This document shows, piece after piece, positions 34,083 to 42,674 of a stretch of 64,000 nt of DNA (within the stretch, counting starts at the first letter, position 1; each line of letters starts with the position of its first letter). Location: the NCBI RefSeq assembly GCF_900102505.1, contig NZ_FMVT01000001.1, positions 62,001 to 126,000 on the forward strand, written 5' to 3'. The stretch is from Paracoccus tibetensis. Its GTDB lineage: Bacteria; Pseudomonadota; Alphaproteobacteria; Rhodobacterales; Rhodobacteraceae. Made by a program: the position numbers and the translations under genes. The notes beneath the pieces are model-generated. The model worked only from the letters and a program-made list of their open reading frames with translations, had not been told where the DNA came from and searched no databases.

Positions 34083-34724
34083 CTATCCTTTCAGCCAGAG
34101 GGGAACGTTGAAGCCCGGACAGGCCTTCGCGGCGTACTCGTTGTGGCCGCTCACGCGCTGGATGCTCGTCCGCAACGAGATCGCGGCGATCATCTGGCGC
34201 AGGGTGATGTCCTGCTGCGGGGTGTAGTGCTGGTGGAAGCGATCGGTCTCGGCCGAGCCATGGCCGCCGAGGAGGCAGGTCCCTATCGTTCCGCTGTTCT
34301 TGCCGACGGTATGGGCTCCGACGACCGTCTCGGCTCTCCCCGGCAGCACCTTCCCATCACGGTCGATGATCCAGTGATAGCCGGTGTCGCTCCAGCCGTT
34401 CGCACGGTGCCAGCGCCGGATCTCCGCGACCTTCTCCGAGAGCGGGCGCCCCGCCATCCAGTCCGGCCGCGTCGCAGCGCAGTGGACGATGATCTCGCGC
34501 ACGGGGTGCCGCTTGGCACCTTGGTAGATCATGGCCGAGGTCAAGGGCTTGGGAGCCGCGGCGACAGGCTCAGGGGCAGCCGCCGCCGCGGCCTTCCCAC
34601 CGGCTGCGAGCCAGCGCTCGGCAGCGCCGCGGGTGCTGTTACCAAACAGCCCATCGATCGGGCCCGGCTCGTGGCCAAGCGTGTTCAGCCCGGTCTGGAT
34701 CGACCGGATGGCTTCGCGTGTCAT
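34083..34724 (-). CDS. Endolysin: N-acetylmuramoyl-L-alanine amidase
   Basis: A 213-residue lysin. The N-terminal 40 residues form a PG_binding_1-like three-helix module (SIQTGLNTLGHEPGPIDGLF). An Ala/Pro linker follows, then an Amidase_2 (T7 lysozyme/PGRP fold) domain. Zinc ligands can be assigned to His in REIIVHCAATRP, His in RVSGHNEYAAKACPGF and the Cys in the same motif. It cleaves the amide between MurNAc and L-Ala in the cell wall at lysis. ATG 34724 is favoured because GGAGA precedes it; an ATG 12 bases upstream sits at the end of the hairpin T-run. No signal peptide, so it relies on the holin. Confidence 0.93.
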   Translation of the reverse strand: MTREAIRSIQTGLNTLGHEPGPIDGLFGNSTRGAAERWLAAGGKAAAAAAPEPVAAAPKPLTSAMIYQGAKRHPVREIIVHCAATRPDWMAGRPLSEKVAEIRRWHRANGWSDTGYHWIIDRDGKVLPGRAETVVGAHTVGKNSGTIGTCLLGGHGSAETDRFHQHYTPQQDITLRQMIAAISLRTSIQRVSGHNEYAAKACPGFNVPLWLKG

Positions 34725-34737
34725 ACCATTCTCCATG

Positions 34738-34762
34738 AAAAAGCCCCGCGCGAGGGCGGGGC
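34738..34762 (-). terminator. Terminator-type hairpin just before the endolysin gene
   Basis: On the minus strand GCCCCGC-CCTCGC-GCGGGGC is followed by TTTTT and directly by the ATGGAG start/ribosome site region. It should stop leftward transcripts from the tail/holin operon unless antitermination acts. A similarly arranged hairpin precedes the major tail gene. Confidence 0.7.
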
Positions 34763-34844
34763 GAAGCGGGCGGTGTGAGGGCTTGCGTAGTTCACGCTCA
34801 GGGTGGAATTTACGGTTCGCCAGAGGCCTTGAGGTTGAGGGAAG

Positions 34845-35804
34845 ATGAGACCGACGATTTGTGGAAACTTGCTGAGTTCGTCGAGCCTAGTTGCGCGCGA
34901 TGTGACTGGAACAGTTACTACTCGAACCGAGCAGCCGGTGGTTAATGGTCCTGCGATCCATCAACTTGGGTTCGAGAAAAGTGATTTAGCCTCAGGAGCT
35001 CGAGCGTTGATCGTCCCCCCAATGATGACGATCGACCCAGCAAAGGGCAGCCTAAGAATGGGCGACTTTTCTGCACAAGGTATCCGAGCCGGCCTGCTGA
35101 TGTGGGATGCCTTCGACTTCCCGATGAACACATCCATCAACCTTGAGTCGGTAATCCCCGATCAACTCGTTGCGCTCGGCGTAGCGAGGAAAACAACTGT
35201 CGAATCCAATGGTCAAATCGGTATGGGTCTTGCAGAGGCTTATGCCACTCTCTTTCGGGCCTATGAAGAGCAGCATCCGAATACCTGGAGCCTATTGAGT
35301 GGCCCGGATGGCATAGACGTGCTGGGAGGCGGAAGGAACCAAACGGGGATGATCAACTTCACCTCCTGTATTCCTATACCCTCGGCTGAAGTGCCGTTCG
35401 AAGAGATCCTGCACTTCAAGGAACGACGCAAAGACGAGATGCTAGCCCTGCGGCAGCACATCGAAGATATGATCCTCAGGATCCAAGAAGCGGGTGATGG
35501 TGAACTGCTTATCGATGCTGAAGTGGAAAGCTTCAGGAAAGCGGCAGAAGATCACCTGAAAGCAGCGAAGGATTCGGGGCTACATTTCAAACTCGGCGAT
35601 CTTTCCGGGTCCTTCAACATCTTGGCGCCGATTACGGGAGGTGCCGCTGCATACCTCCAGGGGCTCTCGATTAGTGGAGCGTTGATCGCTGGTGCAGCTG
35701 CGGCCATCAGCTTTGCCCCTTCCACCTCAGTGAGCTACAAGCGAGTTGGCTCAACGCCGCTGCGTTACATTTCTCGCGCGCACTCAGAGCTTCCGTGGGC
35801 TTGA
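34845..35804 (+). CDS. Prophage cargo (moron) protein, unknown function
   Basis: A 319-residue protein read against the lytic genes, between endolysin and the small membrane gene. It is less GC-rich than its neighbours. It has a beta-rich N-terminal half (ALIVPPMMTIDP, AGLLMWDAFDFPMNTSINLE) and then an AAEVPFEEILHFKERRKDEM/LALRQHIEDMILRIQEAG helical section. The end contains a Gly/Ala-rich hydrophobic stretch (LQGLSISGALIAGAAAAISF). The phrase 'PFEEILxFKxxRxxEMLALR' recalls DUF6236-like proteins, but this is not certain. GAGGGAAG precedes the ATG. Orientation, composition and location fit a lysogenic conversion gene, for example immunity or defence, which is inference. Confidence 0.75.
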   Translation: MRPTICGNLLSSSSLVARDVTGTVTTRTEQPVVNGPAIHQLGFEKSDLASGARALIVPPMMTIDPAKGSLRMGDFSAQGIRAGLLMWDAFDFPMNTSINLESVIPDQLVALGVARKTTVESNGQIGMGLAEAYATLFRAYEEQHPNTWSLLSGPDGIDVLGGGRNQTGMINFTSCIPIPSAEVPFEEILHFKERRKDEMLALRQHIEDMILRIQEAGDGELLIDAEVESFRKAAEDHLKAAKDSGLHFKLGDLSGSFNILAPITGGAAAYLQGLSISGALIAGAAAAISFAPSTSVSYKRVGSTPLRYISRAHSELPWA

Positions 35805-35849
35805 CGACGTTTCTAGTTCGTAACTCCAACTGCTATCTAAGCTCCCTGG

Positions 35850-36059
35850 TCACTTCATCAGTGTCTTCATTCTGAATAGTAGAACTGGGATCAGTAATAG
35901 GATCCATGCAGAAACGTCGTGTTGAAAAACCAAGGCACAGATGACGCCCGAACACCAAGATCGGCCATCGAAAGCCAGTGACCACCGGAACTCTTCGTTC
36001 GGTCTGCCGCTAAGGCGCCGACAGCAGGACCGAGAGAGCAAGGTGCGCGCCTCTGTCAT
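35850..36059 (-). CDS. Small membrane protein in lysis module
   Basis: A 69-residue protein: a basic, Ser/Cys-rich N-terminal half and a C-terminal hydrophobic segment (WCSGVICALVF and AWILLLIPVLLF) that forms one or two short helices. AAAGGAG sits 7 bases before the ATG, the best ribosome site in this module, so it is likely real. It follows the 147-residue gene by 40 bases. A role in lysis (antiholin, spanin) is possible but not shown. Confidence 0.6.
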   Translation of the reverse strand: MTEARTLLSRSCCRRLSGRPNEEFRWSLAFDGRSWCSGVICALVFQHDVSAWILLLIPVLLFRMKTLMK

Positions 36060-36099
36060 AGATGTTCTCCTTTCGACGGGATGCGGGTGCGCTAGAGCG

Positions 36100-36543
36100 C
36101 TACTCCGGCTTCGCCAAACCCGAGCAGAACGGCCCGAAGTACCGCTGCCGGCCGCTGTCGGAGGCGATGACGAAGCGCGAGCAGATCCGGTAGGGATCGG
36201 ATGGCGGCGGGCAGCCGGTGAATGCCTGGATTCGCCAGAAGCGGTTCCGCTCGCCCAGCCAAGTGTTGTGATGCTCGGTCGAGCAGAGGACCGAGCCATC
36301 CTCGGCCTCGACCGTATTGGCTCGCAGACCATGAACCGCGCCGCGAGTGAGGATCGCGTCCTCGACCACGATGGCACCGGAGCTGTTCTGGACGATGGCG
36401 AGCTTGTTCTCGATCCACGGCTCGCCTCGGATCGTGTCCCAGAGCCTCGGCCCAAAGATGATGACCGAGAACATCAGCAGGAGCAGCGATCCCGCCGTGG
36501 TGTGCCGCTGGATCGCGGCGGCAAGGTGGGTGCACTTAGCCAT
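36100..36543 (-). CDS. Single-pass membrane protein after the holin
   Basis: A 147-residue protein with one N-terminal helix (AGSLLLLMFSVIIFGPRLW) and a C-terminal domain with four Cys (SVLCSTEHHNTWLG, TGCPPPSDPYRICSR, GPFCSGLAKPE), likely periplasmic with disulfides. Its start overlaps the holin stop by 8 bases, and GGGAGG is inside the holin end. The topology (N-in, Cys-rich periplasmic domain) would be consistent with an envelope-acting lysis accessory. No family recognised. Confidence 0.68.
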   Translation of the reverse strand: MAKCTHLAAAIQRHTTAGSLLLLMFSVIIFGPRLWDTIRGEPWIENKLAIVQNSSGAIVVEDAILTRGAVHGLRANTVEAEDGSVLCSTEHHNTWLGERNRFWRIQAFTGCPPPSDPYRICSRFVIASDSGRQRYFGPFCSGLAKPE

Positions 36544-36868
36544 TTCGGCCTCCCAAGCGCTTGATGAGGATTTCCTTCAGGATCTGTCGATCGGCAACCA
36601 GCGAGCGGGCCACGTCGAGGATCAGGTAGCCGAGCGAGGCCAGCAGGATCACCGCAATGGCCTCGTGAACGCCCGCCCAGGCAGCGACCCACTCCCCTGT
36701 GGCATATGCCAGCAAACCGCTGACCATCGCTTCCGCCGCGCGGGCGCCGCGGGCTGGCAGGGGCGACTTGTTGTAGACGTAGATCATGCCGGCAAGTATT
36801 CCCGCCCAGACTTCCGGAGAGCGTGCGTTAGCAGCCGCGCGCCACCAGAGCTGCGGATCGTCAGGCAT
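36536..36868 (-). CDS. Phage holin
   Basis: A 110-residue protein with three hydrophobic segments (VWAGILAGMIYVYNKSP, AAEAMVSGLLAYATGEWVAA, EAIAVILLASLGYLILDVAR) and a charged C-terminus (DRQILKEILIKRLGGRNG). Length and class fit a phage holin family with three TM segments. GGAGG precedes the ATG by 5 bases. It would open the inner membrane to the amidase. A truncated copy of its 5' end lies 200 bases upstream. Confidence 0.75.
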   Translation of the reverse strand: MPDDPQLWWRAAANARSPEVWAGILAGMIYVYNKSPLPARGARAAEAMVSGLLAYATGEWVAAWAGVHEAIAVILLASLGYLILDVARSLVADRQILKEILIKRLGGRNG

Positions 36869-37038
36869 CGCGGCCTCCGCCTTAAGTGAATTGCGCCTAA
36901 AGCATCATCAACCGTCTGACGCAGTCGATTGATCTTTCTCTCGGATCATCCCTGAGAAGATTTCCCGGCGTTATTTTCAACCGGACTCGTTGGCGGAAAA
37001 TCGCCTAGCTACTTCTTGCAGCCAGCCCAGCTGCCGAA

Positions 37039-37103
37039 TCGCTGCGGCACGCCGATTTTGTTTACGAGTTTCTAGTCAGGCGATGCCTGGCGTGCCGCAG
37101 CGA
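37039..37103. repeat. Perfect 15-bp inverted repeat with a 35-base loop
   Basis: TCGCTGCGGCACGCC (37039-37053) and GGCGTGCCGCAGCGA (37089-37103). One arm lies in the truncated holin copy. The structure is not followed by a T-run; it looks like a recombination scar. Confidence 0.7.
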
Positions 37104-37174
37104 TCCGCGATCAAGAGCCGCCTCACGCGCGCGCTGGCGGCCGCCCGCCACCACAGGTTCGGATCGTCAGGCAT
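37076..37174 (-). pseudogene. Truncated duplicate of the holin gene
   Basis: ATG 37174 with AGGAGG upstream begins MPDDPNLWWRAAASAR, nearly the same as the holin's MPDDPQLWWRAAANAR. It then diverges (VRRLLIADRCG) and stops after 32 residues, inside the 15-bp inverted repeat. It is a fragment left by a duplication or an illegitimate recombination event in the lysis module. Confidence 0.8.
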
Positions 37175-37258
37175 GCAGCCTCCTGGTGTTGAACGTGAGA
37201 ACGGCCCGGGCACGGCGGGCCATGTTCTGCTGTTTGTTCCGCCACGCTGTCGCAGCGG

Positions 37259-39565
37259 TCAGGCGGCAACCGTTAGAGCCAGCCAAGCCGCGCTGGTCGT
37301 GCCGGTCCCCGCTTTCATCCAGCCCATAATCGCTGCCCCCTCGGCAGGCGCAGCCGCCTCGTTCGCGACAACGCAGCCTCTGGGGAACATGCGCGTCCAG
37401 CTGGCCGACTGGTGCGGGTTTGCGGAGGCGAACCTATCTGAGACGCCAAACCAGTCGTTTCCTTCCACGCGTTTAAACGGCATGTTTTGCCCAATCGCAT
37501 AGTCGGCTGGCACAATGCCGCTAAAACGGTTTCCAACAATCTCGCTGGTCCCCGTGGCCGCGTTCAGCATCTCGAACAGCGTTGCCGCCGCCGTCATCGT
37601 GATCCGGTTGTTAAACAGCCGCAGCCCGCCCGTGCGCCCCGCGCCGACGTTCAAGTAAGCGATGCGGTCTCCGGTAATGGTGATTTCATTGTCCGAGATT
37701 TGCGCAATCCCATCTGACAGGCTCAGGAAAAACAGCCGTGGCGTGGTGATCTTACCGCCCGAAACAGCGCCTCTCACACTATGCCGGAAGGCATAGCCAG
37801 CCGGGTTGCGCTGAATGATCGTGTTGCCCGGAAGCGGGCAAGACGTGGCATAGATGGCAAAGTCAGCGAACACGTCAAGCGTGTTGCCCGCGCATGTGTC
37901 CCAGTCTCCCGTGACGGCGCCGAGGCAAGCCGCGCTGTCCAGCGACAGGACCGTGTTGCCGTCGCAATGGTTCCGCAGCCCGGCACCGTGCCGAAGGATG
38001 AACGCCCCGGGGGCCATGTTGGCGACGTGCAGCGTATTACTGACGAAGTGGACGTCTTGGCACTGCGCTGGCGTGTTGTCTGGACGGCCAATGGAGACAA
38101 CCGCAGTCGTCGCCCCGCCGCGCAGGATGATGGTATTGTCGCGCCACCAGACGTTGCGCACATAGGAGTTTGGGTAAGCCGACGGCTGGCCTGTGCCGAA
38201 CGTGCTGACAAACACCGTCGCCATCTCGCCTTCGCCCAGATCAATGAAGCGGTTCCGCTCGACCCACACGTTTTCAATGCCGCCCTGAACTCCGAAAATT
38301 GCCAGGGCTTCGTCCTGGCTGTTTTTCACAACCACCTCGTTGTCGGTGAACCAGACGTTGCGGGTGACTGTGCTCGTGCCTCCCAATGACCGGAACCACA
38401 TGCCCTGGCGCACATTGTCGTAGATCCAGCCCTCTTTCCACGAGAAGCCGTCAATGTTGCCGCCGTGCAGGTCGATGGGGATGAAGAAGTTTGTCGTGAC
38501 TGCATCGCTCACCTTGGACGAGCAGCGCAGGAAGTGAATATCGTTGGCTGCATAGACCGTGACGCCAACCCGCCCAATCCCAATCGTTTCTAGCGGGCGA
38601 GCGTCCACATCACAGAAGAAGTGAATGTCATGGGCGTGGAAGCCCGCGATGCCCCAAAGCAGGAAGTTCGCGCGCTTCTTCCAGTCGGTATCCTGGCCGG
38701 CGTCTAGCCCCCAACTATCGGCCAGAAGCATTGCCCCGTTTCCTCGGATGAAAGTGCCGCTGACCGGACTCAAGTATCTGGTGTAGCGGTAGACCGCGTT
38801 TGGCTCGCACACCAAATCGCCACCCAACGACAGCCAGCCACGCAGGGCAACTGTATCATCAGCGCCCCCCCGCAGCGCCCCGAACGCCTCCGGCGGCGTG
38901 CCGCCAACAACAGGCAGGACGCGCAGCTTGACCCCGCCGTCAGTCGTCAGATGGTGATTGGCGGCCCCCGGCGCTGCTACCTCGTAGCTGAACCCGCCAG
39001 CCCCCCACCGATTGCCTGCCGCGACCGTCAGGCTGACCGTCTGCCCGTTATGCGTGATGCTGTTGAGGCCATAGGTGATCGTGCTGGACAGCATCTGCTG
39101 CACGGTATCGAAGCCGCGGCCGGTGCCGACAAGGGCCATCATGGCGGCGGCGTTGGCGCTGTTGGCAGCCGTAATCCCATCCGCCGCCGCTGCCAGCGCC
39201 TGCGCCAGCGCATCCGGGACATTGGGAACCGGCGCCGGAAGCGCCAGCAGATCGGCGATGTTGCGGCTCGCCGATCCCGAGATGGCAATGGCGCCAAGCT
39301 GTCCCGTCACCGTCTTTCTGGCGTCAGGGTTCCAGTAGGCATAGCCAACGTCATAGGTCGTCTGGCGGGCGTTGCTGGCCGTCCGCAGCAGGGGCACCGA
39401 GATGGTGCCGTTCTGCACCGTGGCCTCGATCGGGCCGGGTGCCGCGACCGTATCCTCGTTCTTGTCCCACCCACGCAGAGTAAAGATGATCTTCGCCCCA
39501 TCGGGCATGAGCGAGCCGTCAGGCAGCGCAATGCTGCCCGTCACCGTGGTGCGGAGAAATGCCAT
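37259..39565 (-). CDS. Tail spike/fibre protein with beta-helix
   Basis: A 768-residue protein. A short N-terminal beta-domain (about 1-110, FLRTTVTGSIALPDGSLMPD) probably attaches it to the tail tip. A linker with Ala-rich coil follows (ALAAAADGITAANSANAAAM). From about 240 to 700 there is a long parallel beta-helix-like series of short strands with N/D/G turns (VWFTDNEVVV, NVWVERNRFI, VHFVSNTLHV, IIQRNPAGYAF), as in receptor-binding or polysaccharide-degrading spikes. The C-terminal end (MKAGTGTTSAAWLALTVAA) is a small cap. It determines host range. AAGGG precedes the ATG; a 39-codon upstream extension is rejected. Confidence 0.85.
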   Translation of the reverse strand: MAFLRTTVTGSIALPDGSLMPDGAKIIFTLRGWDKNEDTVAAPGPIEATVQNGTISVPLLRTASNARQTTYDVGYAYWNPDARKTVTGQLGAIAISGSASRNIADLLALPAPVPNVPDALAQALAAAADGITAANSANAAAMMALVGTGRGFDTVQQMLSSTITYGLNSITHNGQTVSLTVAAGNRWGAGGFSYEVAAPGAANHHLTTDGGVKLRVLPVVGGTPPEAFGALRGGADDTVALRGWLSLGGDLVCEPNAVYRYTRYLSPVSGTFIRGNGAMLLADSWGLDAGQDTDWKKRANFLLWGIAGFHAHDIHFFCDVDARPLETIGIGRVGVTVYAANDIHFLRCSSKVSDAVTTNFFIPIDLHGGNIDGFSWKEGWIYDNVRQGMWFRSLGGTSTVTRNVWFTDNEVVVKNSQDEALAIFGVQGGIENVWVERNRFIDLGEGEMATVFVSTFGTGQPSAYPNSYVRNVWWRDNTIILRGGATTAVVSIGRPDNTPAQCQDVHFVSNTLHVANMAPGAFILRHGAGLRNHCDGNTVLSLDSAACLGAVTGDWDTCAGNTLDVFADFAIYATSCPLPGNTIIQRNPAGYAFRHSVRGAVSGGKITTPRLFFLSLSDGIAQISDNEITITGDRIAYLNVGAGRTGGLRLFNNRITMTAAATLFEMLNAATGTSEIVGNRFSGIVPADYAIGQNMPFKRVEGNDWFGVSDRFASANPHQSASWTRMFPRGCVVANEAAAPAEGAAIMGWMKAGTGTTSAAWLALTVAA

Positions 39566-39615
39566 AAGGAACCCTTGTGCAGAAGAACCGCGCAGCGGCG
39601 GCGGAATGGTCGAGA

Positions 39616-41697
39616 TCAGGCGAGCGTCTGCGGCCCGGCGGGAGGGCCCTCGACGCCGGACTGGTTGGCGGCGGCCACCCAATAGTAATAGCTCTGGTCC
39701 GGATCGATGGTGGCGTCCGGGTATTCCGAGAACTGCCCGATCGCGCCGCCAGTTGTGCCGATCTGGATGGCGGCCGAGAAGATCGCGCTGGTGCCGCGAT
39801 AGATGCGGGCCTGAGCGAAGTTCGCAGGCGGGTTGCGCCAGCGCACCAGCGCCTCGCCGCCGCCGGGGACAACCGAAAGGCTGGTCGGCGCGGCCGGCGG
39901 CGTGCTGTTGATCTGCACCGCCACCGTGCCGAGCGAGATCCAGGGCGCGATCCCCTCGAACACGCCCAGCCAGCGGGCCTCGATCTCGTACCTGCCGCCA
40001 TCCGACACCACGCCGCTTTCGGCCGTCAGGTCGCTGGTCGCCATCCTGGTCCAGCGGCTTGTTCCCGCCAGCCGGTAGCGGGCTTGCACCGACAGATCAT
40101 CGCGGCCAAGGGCCTCGGCCTCGACCACCAGGCTGGCGGTGCCGCCGCGGATCCGTTGCGCGGCCGTGGCGATCAGCTGCGGCGGCCCGTCTGCCGCGTC
40201 CGAGGCCGGCAGCTCGGGCACGCTGCCCTCTTCGCTCGGCGTCCAGGCCTGGCAGGCTCGGTTCACCGGCGCCAGAACGATCCGGCATTCGAGGCTCACC
40301 GGGTCGAACTTGTGATCCAGCACCTCGAACTCGCCCGCGATCACCCGGCCCGATCCGTCCTCGGGCCGGTAGTCCAGCAGGATGGTGTGGCGCTGGCCGG
40401 CAAAGCGCGGAAAGCGCGCCTTGAGCCCCACCAGGTTGGTGATCACCTCGACCCGGCCGCGGTTGTCGTCATGGATCTGCTGCTTGCCCCGCCGCCGCGC
40501 CTGGCTGCGGTTCGGGCACATCTCCATGCGCAGCTCTTGGGCAATCTCGCCCTCGATCTCCAGCCGCGGCTCGTCGCGCCAGGGATCGACCTCGATCACC
40601 TCGTAATTGTGCAGGGCGCTCATGTAGTGAACAGACAGGACGTTGTAGCCCTCGCGCTCGCTGATCGCGGCGCGGGTCTGGATGTCGCGGATGTCCTTGG
40701 CGGTCAGCGTCATGGACGGCGTGCCGTAAGGGCCGCCGATCAGCCCGATCTGGCCCGTCTGTGTCTCGTAGGCGCGCAGGCCCGAGGCAGCGCCCATGCG
40801 ATCGAGAACCGCGCGGGGATCCTCGTCCAGCGTCCAATATCCCCAAAGCCGCAGAGACGGCTCCGAGCCGCCGAGCTGCTGCGGCACCGCGATGTCGGAC
40901 ACATCCGCCATGGCCGCCACGTTTAACCAGTCGATCTCGGACTGGTCGAGCTTCAGCCCGTCAGGGTGGCGCAGGTAATGGCCGGTCACCAGCGCCGCGT
41001 TGTCGCTGTAAACCGTCTGGCCGTTTCGCGGGTCATAGATCTGCCGGCCCTTGATTTCCCATTGAAAGAGGGTCTGGTGCCCTTTCGGGAACACCTTCAC
41101 GAAGTCCTCTTGCCCGGGGGCCTTGGATCCGACCAGAAACGTGGCCTGGTTCTGCAGCCGGCGGGCTTCTGTCCAGATGTCGAACTCGCTCAGCAGCACG
41201 GGATAGCTGCCCCCCTGACCGCTGCCGTTGCGGGTCACGACATTCACATAACCCTCCTTGTCGGTGCCGGTCGGATAGCGCACCGGTTGCGGCTTGCCCC
41301 ACCAGTCGAGGGAATTGGCCAAGGTCTGCGGCTCGCCATCGATCCAGAACCGATCAAACCCCTCAATCCGGCCATGCGCCACCAGCACCAGCTGGTAAAG
41401 CACGCCGTCCTTGACCTCGAACAAGGCGCGGATCCCGCCGACCAGGTTCTGGCCGACATAAACCCGCCGCTGCGCGTCCGTTTGGTTGAGAACTGCCTGC
41501 ATCTCCTGCTGCGGAACGTTCACCCGCGGCGACAGCGCCCGCTGGACGGCCGTCATCGTGGCCGCGATGGTAAAGCTCGACACCGCGCTGGCCAGCGATA
41601 GGATGGTGGCTGTCGACAGCCCGGCCACGGCGCCCAGAAATCCGACCGCATAGCCGATGCCCCAAAGCGCCGCCCCGATCGCCGAAAAGACTGCCAT
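39616..41697 (-). CDS. Phage tail tip protein (J-like/central hub)
   Basis: A 693-residue protein. A hydrophobic N-terminus (about 8-50, GYAVGFLGAVAGLSTATILS) precedes the tail-tip domain (DPRAVLDRMGAASGLRAYET, LTAKDIRDIQTRAAISEREG). The C-terminal 170 residues contain fibronectin-III-like beta domains (TPPAAPTSLSVVPGGGEALV, YYYWVAAANQSGVEGPP). Position after the small tail proteins and before the spike matches lambda gpJ-like host-specificity hubs. Its start follows the acetyltransferase stop directly (TGAATG). Confidence 0.8.
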   Translation of the reverse strand: MAVFSAIGAALWGIGYAVGFLGAVAGLSTATILSLASAVSSFTIAATMTAVQRALSPRVNVPQQEMQAVLNQTDAQRRVYVGQNLVGGIRALFEVKDGVLYQLVLVAHGRIEGFDRFWIDGEPQTLANSLDWWGKPQPVRYPTGTDKEGYVNVVTRNGSGQGGSYPVLLSEFDIWTEARRLQNQATFLVGSKAPGQEDFVKVFPKGHQTLFQWEIKGRQIYDPRNGQTVYSDNAALVTGHYLRHPDGLKLDQSEIDWLNVAAMADVSDIAVPQQLGGSEPSLRLWGYWTLDEDPRAVLDRMGAASGLRAYETQTGQIGLIGGPYGTPSMTLTAKDIRDIQTRAAISEREGYNVLSVHYMSALHNYEVIEVDPWRDEPRLEIEGEIAQELRMEMCPNRSQARRRGKQQIHDDNRGRVEVITNLVGLKARFPRFAGQRHTILLDYRPEDGSGRVIAGEFEVLDHKFDPVSLECRIVLAPVNRACQAWTPSEEGSVPELPASDAADGPPQLIATAAQRIRGGTASLVVEAEALGRDDLSVQARYRLAGTSRWTRMATSDLTAESGVVSDGGRYEIEARWLGVFEGIAPWISLGTVAVQINSTPPAAPTSLSVVPGGGEALVRWRNPPANFAQARIYRGTSAIFSAAIQIGTTGGAIGQFSEYPDATIDPDQSYYYWVAAANQSGVEGPPAGPQTLA

Positions 41698-42093
41698 TCA
41701 TCGCACCATCTGGATTTCCGCGACCCGGTAGCCCGAGCGCTCAAGTATCTGCTGCGCCGGCCCGCCATTGCAGGACAGCTTGATAAGGGTGGCGCCGTGA
41801 CCCCGCGCCCATGCCTCGAATGCTCTCAGCAGCCGCAGCCCGCTGCGATCGGCCGCCCACCAGCCCAGCTCGACCGCTACGGGATCGGGGCTGATGATGG
41901 TCTGCGTGATAACCCCGGCGATGAAGCCGCGCTCCGAGATCCAAACCCCGCCATCGGGCCGCGTGATCAGCCCGGACAGGGTTTCCCCTGTGCGGATCCG
42001 GCAGACCTTTTGCGGCCCGTTCACCGCCGCGGCCAGCTGCTCGACCATGCCGATGATCCGGGGAATATCGGCCTCGCGTGCCTCCCGGATCAC
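41698..42093 (-). CDS. Phage-encoded GNAT acetyltransferase
   Basis: A 131-residue GNAT-fold protein starting from GTG 42093, which overlaps the previous stop as GTGA. Typical points: N-terminal IREAREADIPRIIGMVEQLA, beta-4 VAVELGWWAADRSGLRLLRA (acetyl-CoA binding region, degenerate Q/RxxGxG) and C-terminal RSGYRVAEIQMVR. GNATs within tail-tip modules are known in several rhodobacterial phages and GTAs-like clusters. The substrate is unknown; it could modify a tail or host protein. Confidence 0.82.
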   Translation of the reverse strand: MIREAREADIPRIIGMVEQLAAAVNGPQKVCRIRTGETLSGLITRPDGGVWISERGFIAGVITQTIISPDPVAVELGWWAADRSGLRLLRAFEAWARGHGATLIKLSCNGGPAQQILERSGYRVAEIQMVR

Positions 42094-42674
42094 CCGCCCG
42101 GCACCCAGGTGATGGCCTTGTCTTTCAGCGAGGGCAGCAGCCCGAGGCCGGTGTCGCCGGGATAGCGGCGGCGCTGGTCGGCGTCGGTCCAGCGGCCAAA
42201 GGGCGGCTTGCCCTGGCGGCTGAGCCGGCCATAGGCCTCCAGCTCGATCTCGCGGGCGCCGTTCTGCGAGGTGCTGCGCATGTCCCGCATTCGGCCCACG
42301 AACATGCTGATGGGCGTTCCGATCAGCCGGCCGCGGTGCTGGTCACCTTCCTCAACGGAGGAAAACAGCTGATAGAAGATCCGGCAGGGGCGGTTGTTTA
42401 CCTCGGCCTCCTGGTTGTCGCAGCGCGCCACCATCTCGGCCGAGGCGTTCGGGATCGAGAACCGGACCATGCCGGCGCTCATCCCATAGGTCAGCTCCAG
42501 CGCCGAGATCTGGATCACGTCGCCGGTGCCCTTGTAAAGAACCCCGCCAGCGGTCAGCGGGCCATAGCCCAGCCACCAGCGCTGCGGGTTGGTGGCAAAA
42601 TCCATCTGGCAAAGGATCGTGCAGGCGATGTTGCCGCGGCGCAGATCCTCGTCGGGAATGTCATGGATCGACAT
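42090..42674 (-). CDS. Distal tail protein, putative
   Basis: A 194-residue protein with beta-rich sequence (NIACTILCQMDFATNPQRWW, VIQISALELTYGMSAGMVRF, CRIFYQLFSSVEEGD, PISMFVGRMRDMRSTSQNGA). It is in the place of baseplate-hub or DUF2163-like tail proteins. Its first base overlaps the stop of the preceding gene. It is likely part of the tail tip that meets the spike. Confidence 0.65.
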   Translation of the reverse strand: MSIHDIPDEDLRRGNIACTILCQMDFATNPQRWWLGYGPLTAGGVLYKGTGDVIQISALELTYGMSAGMVRFSIPNASAEMVARCDNQEAEVNNRPCRIFYQLFSSVEEGDQHRGRLIGTPISMFVGRMRDMRSTSQNGAREIELEAYGRLSRQGKPPFGRWTDADQRRRYPGDTGLGLLPSLKDKAITWVPGG

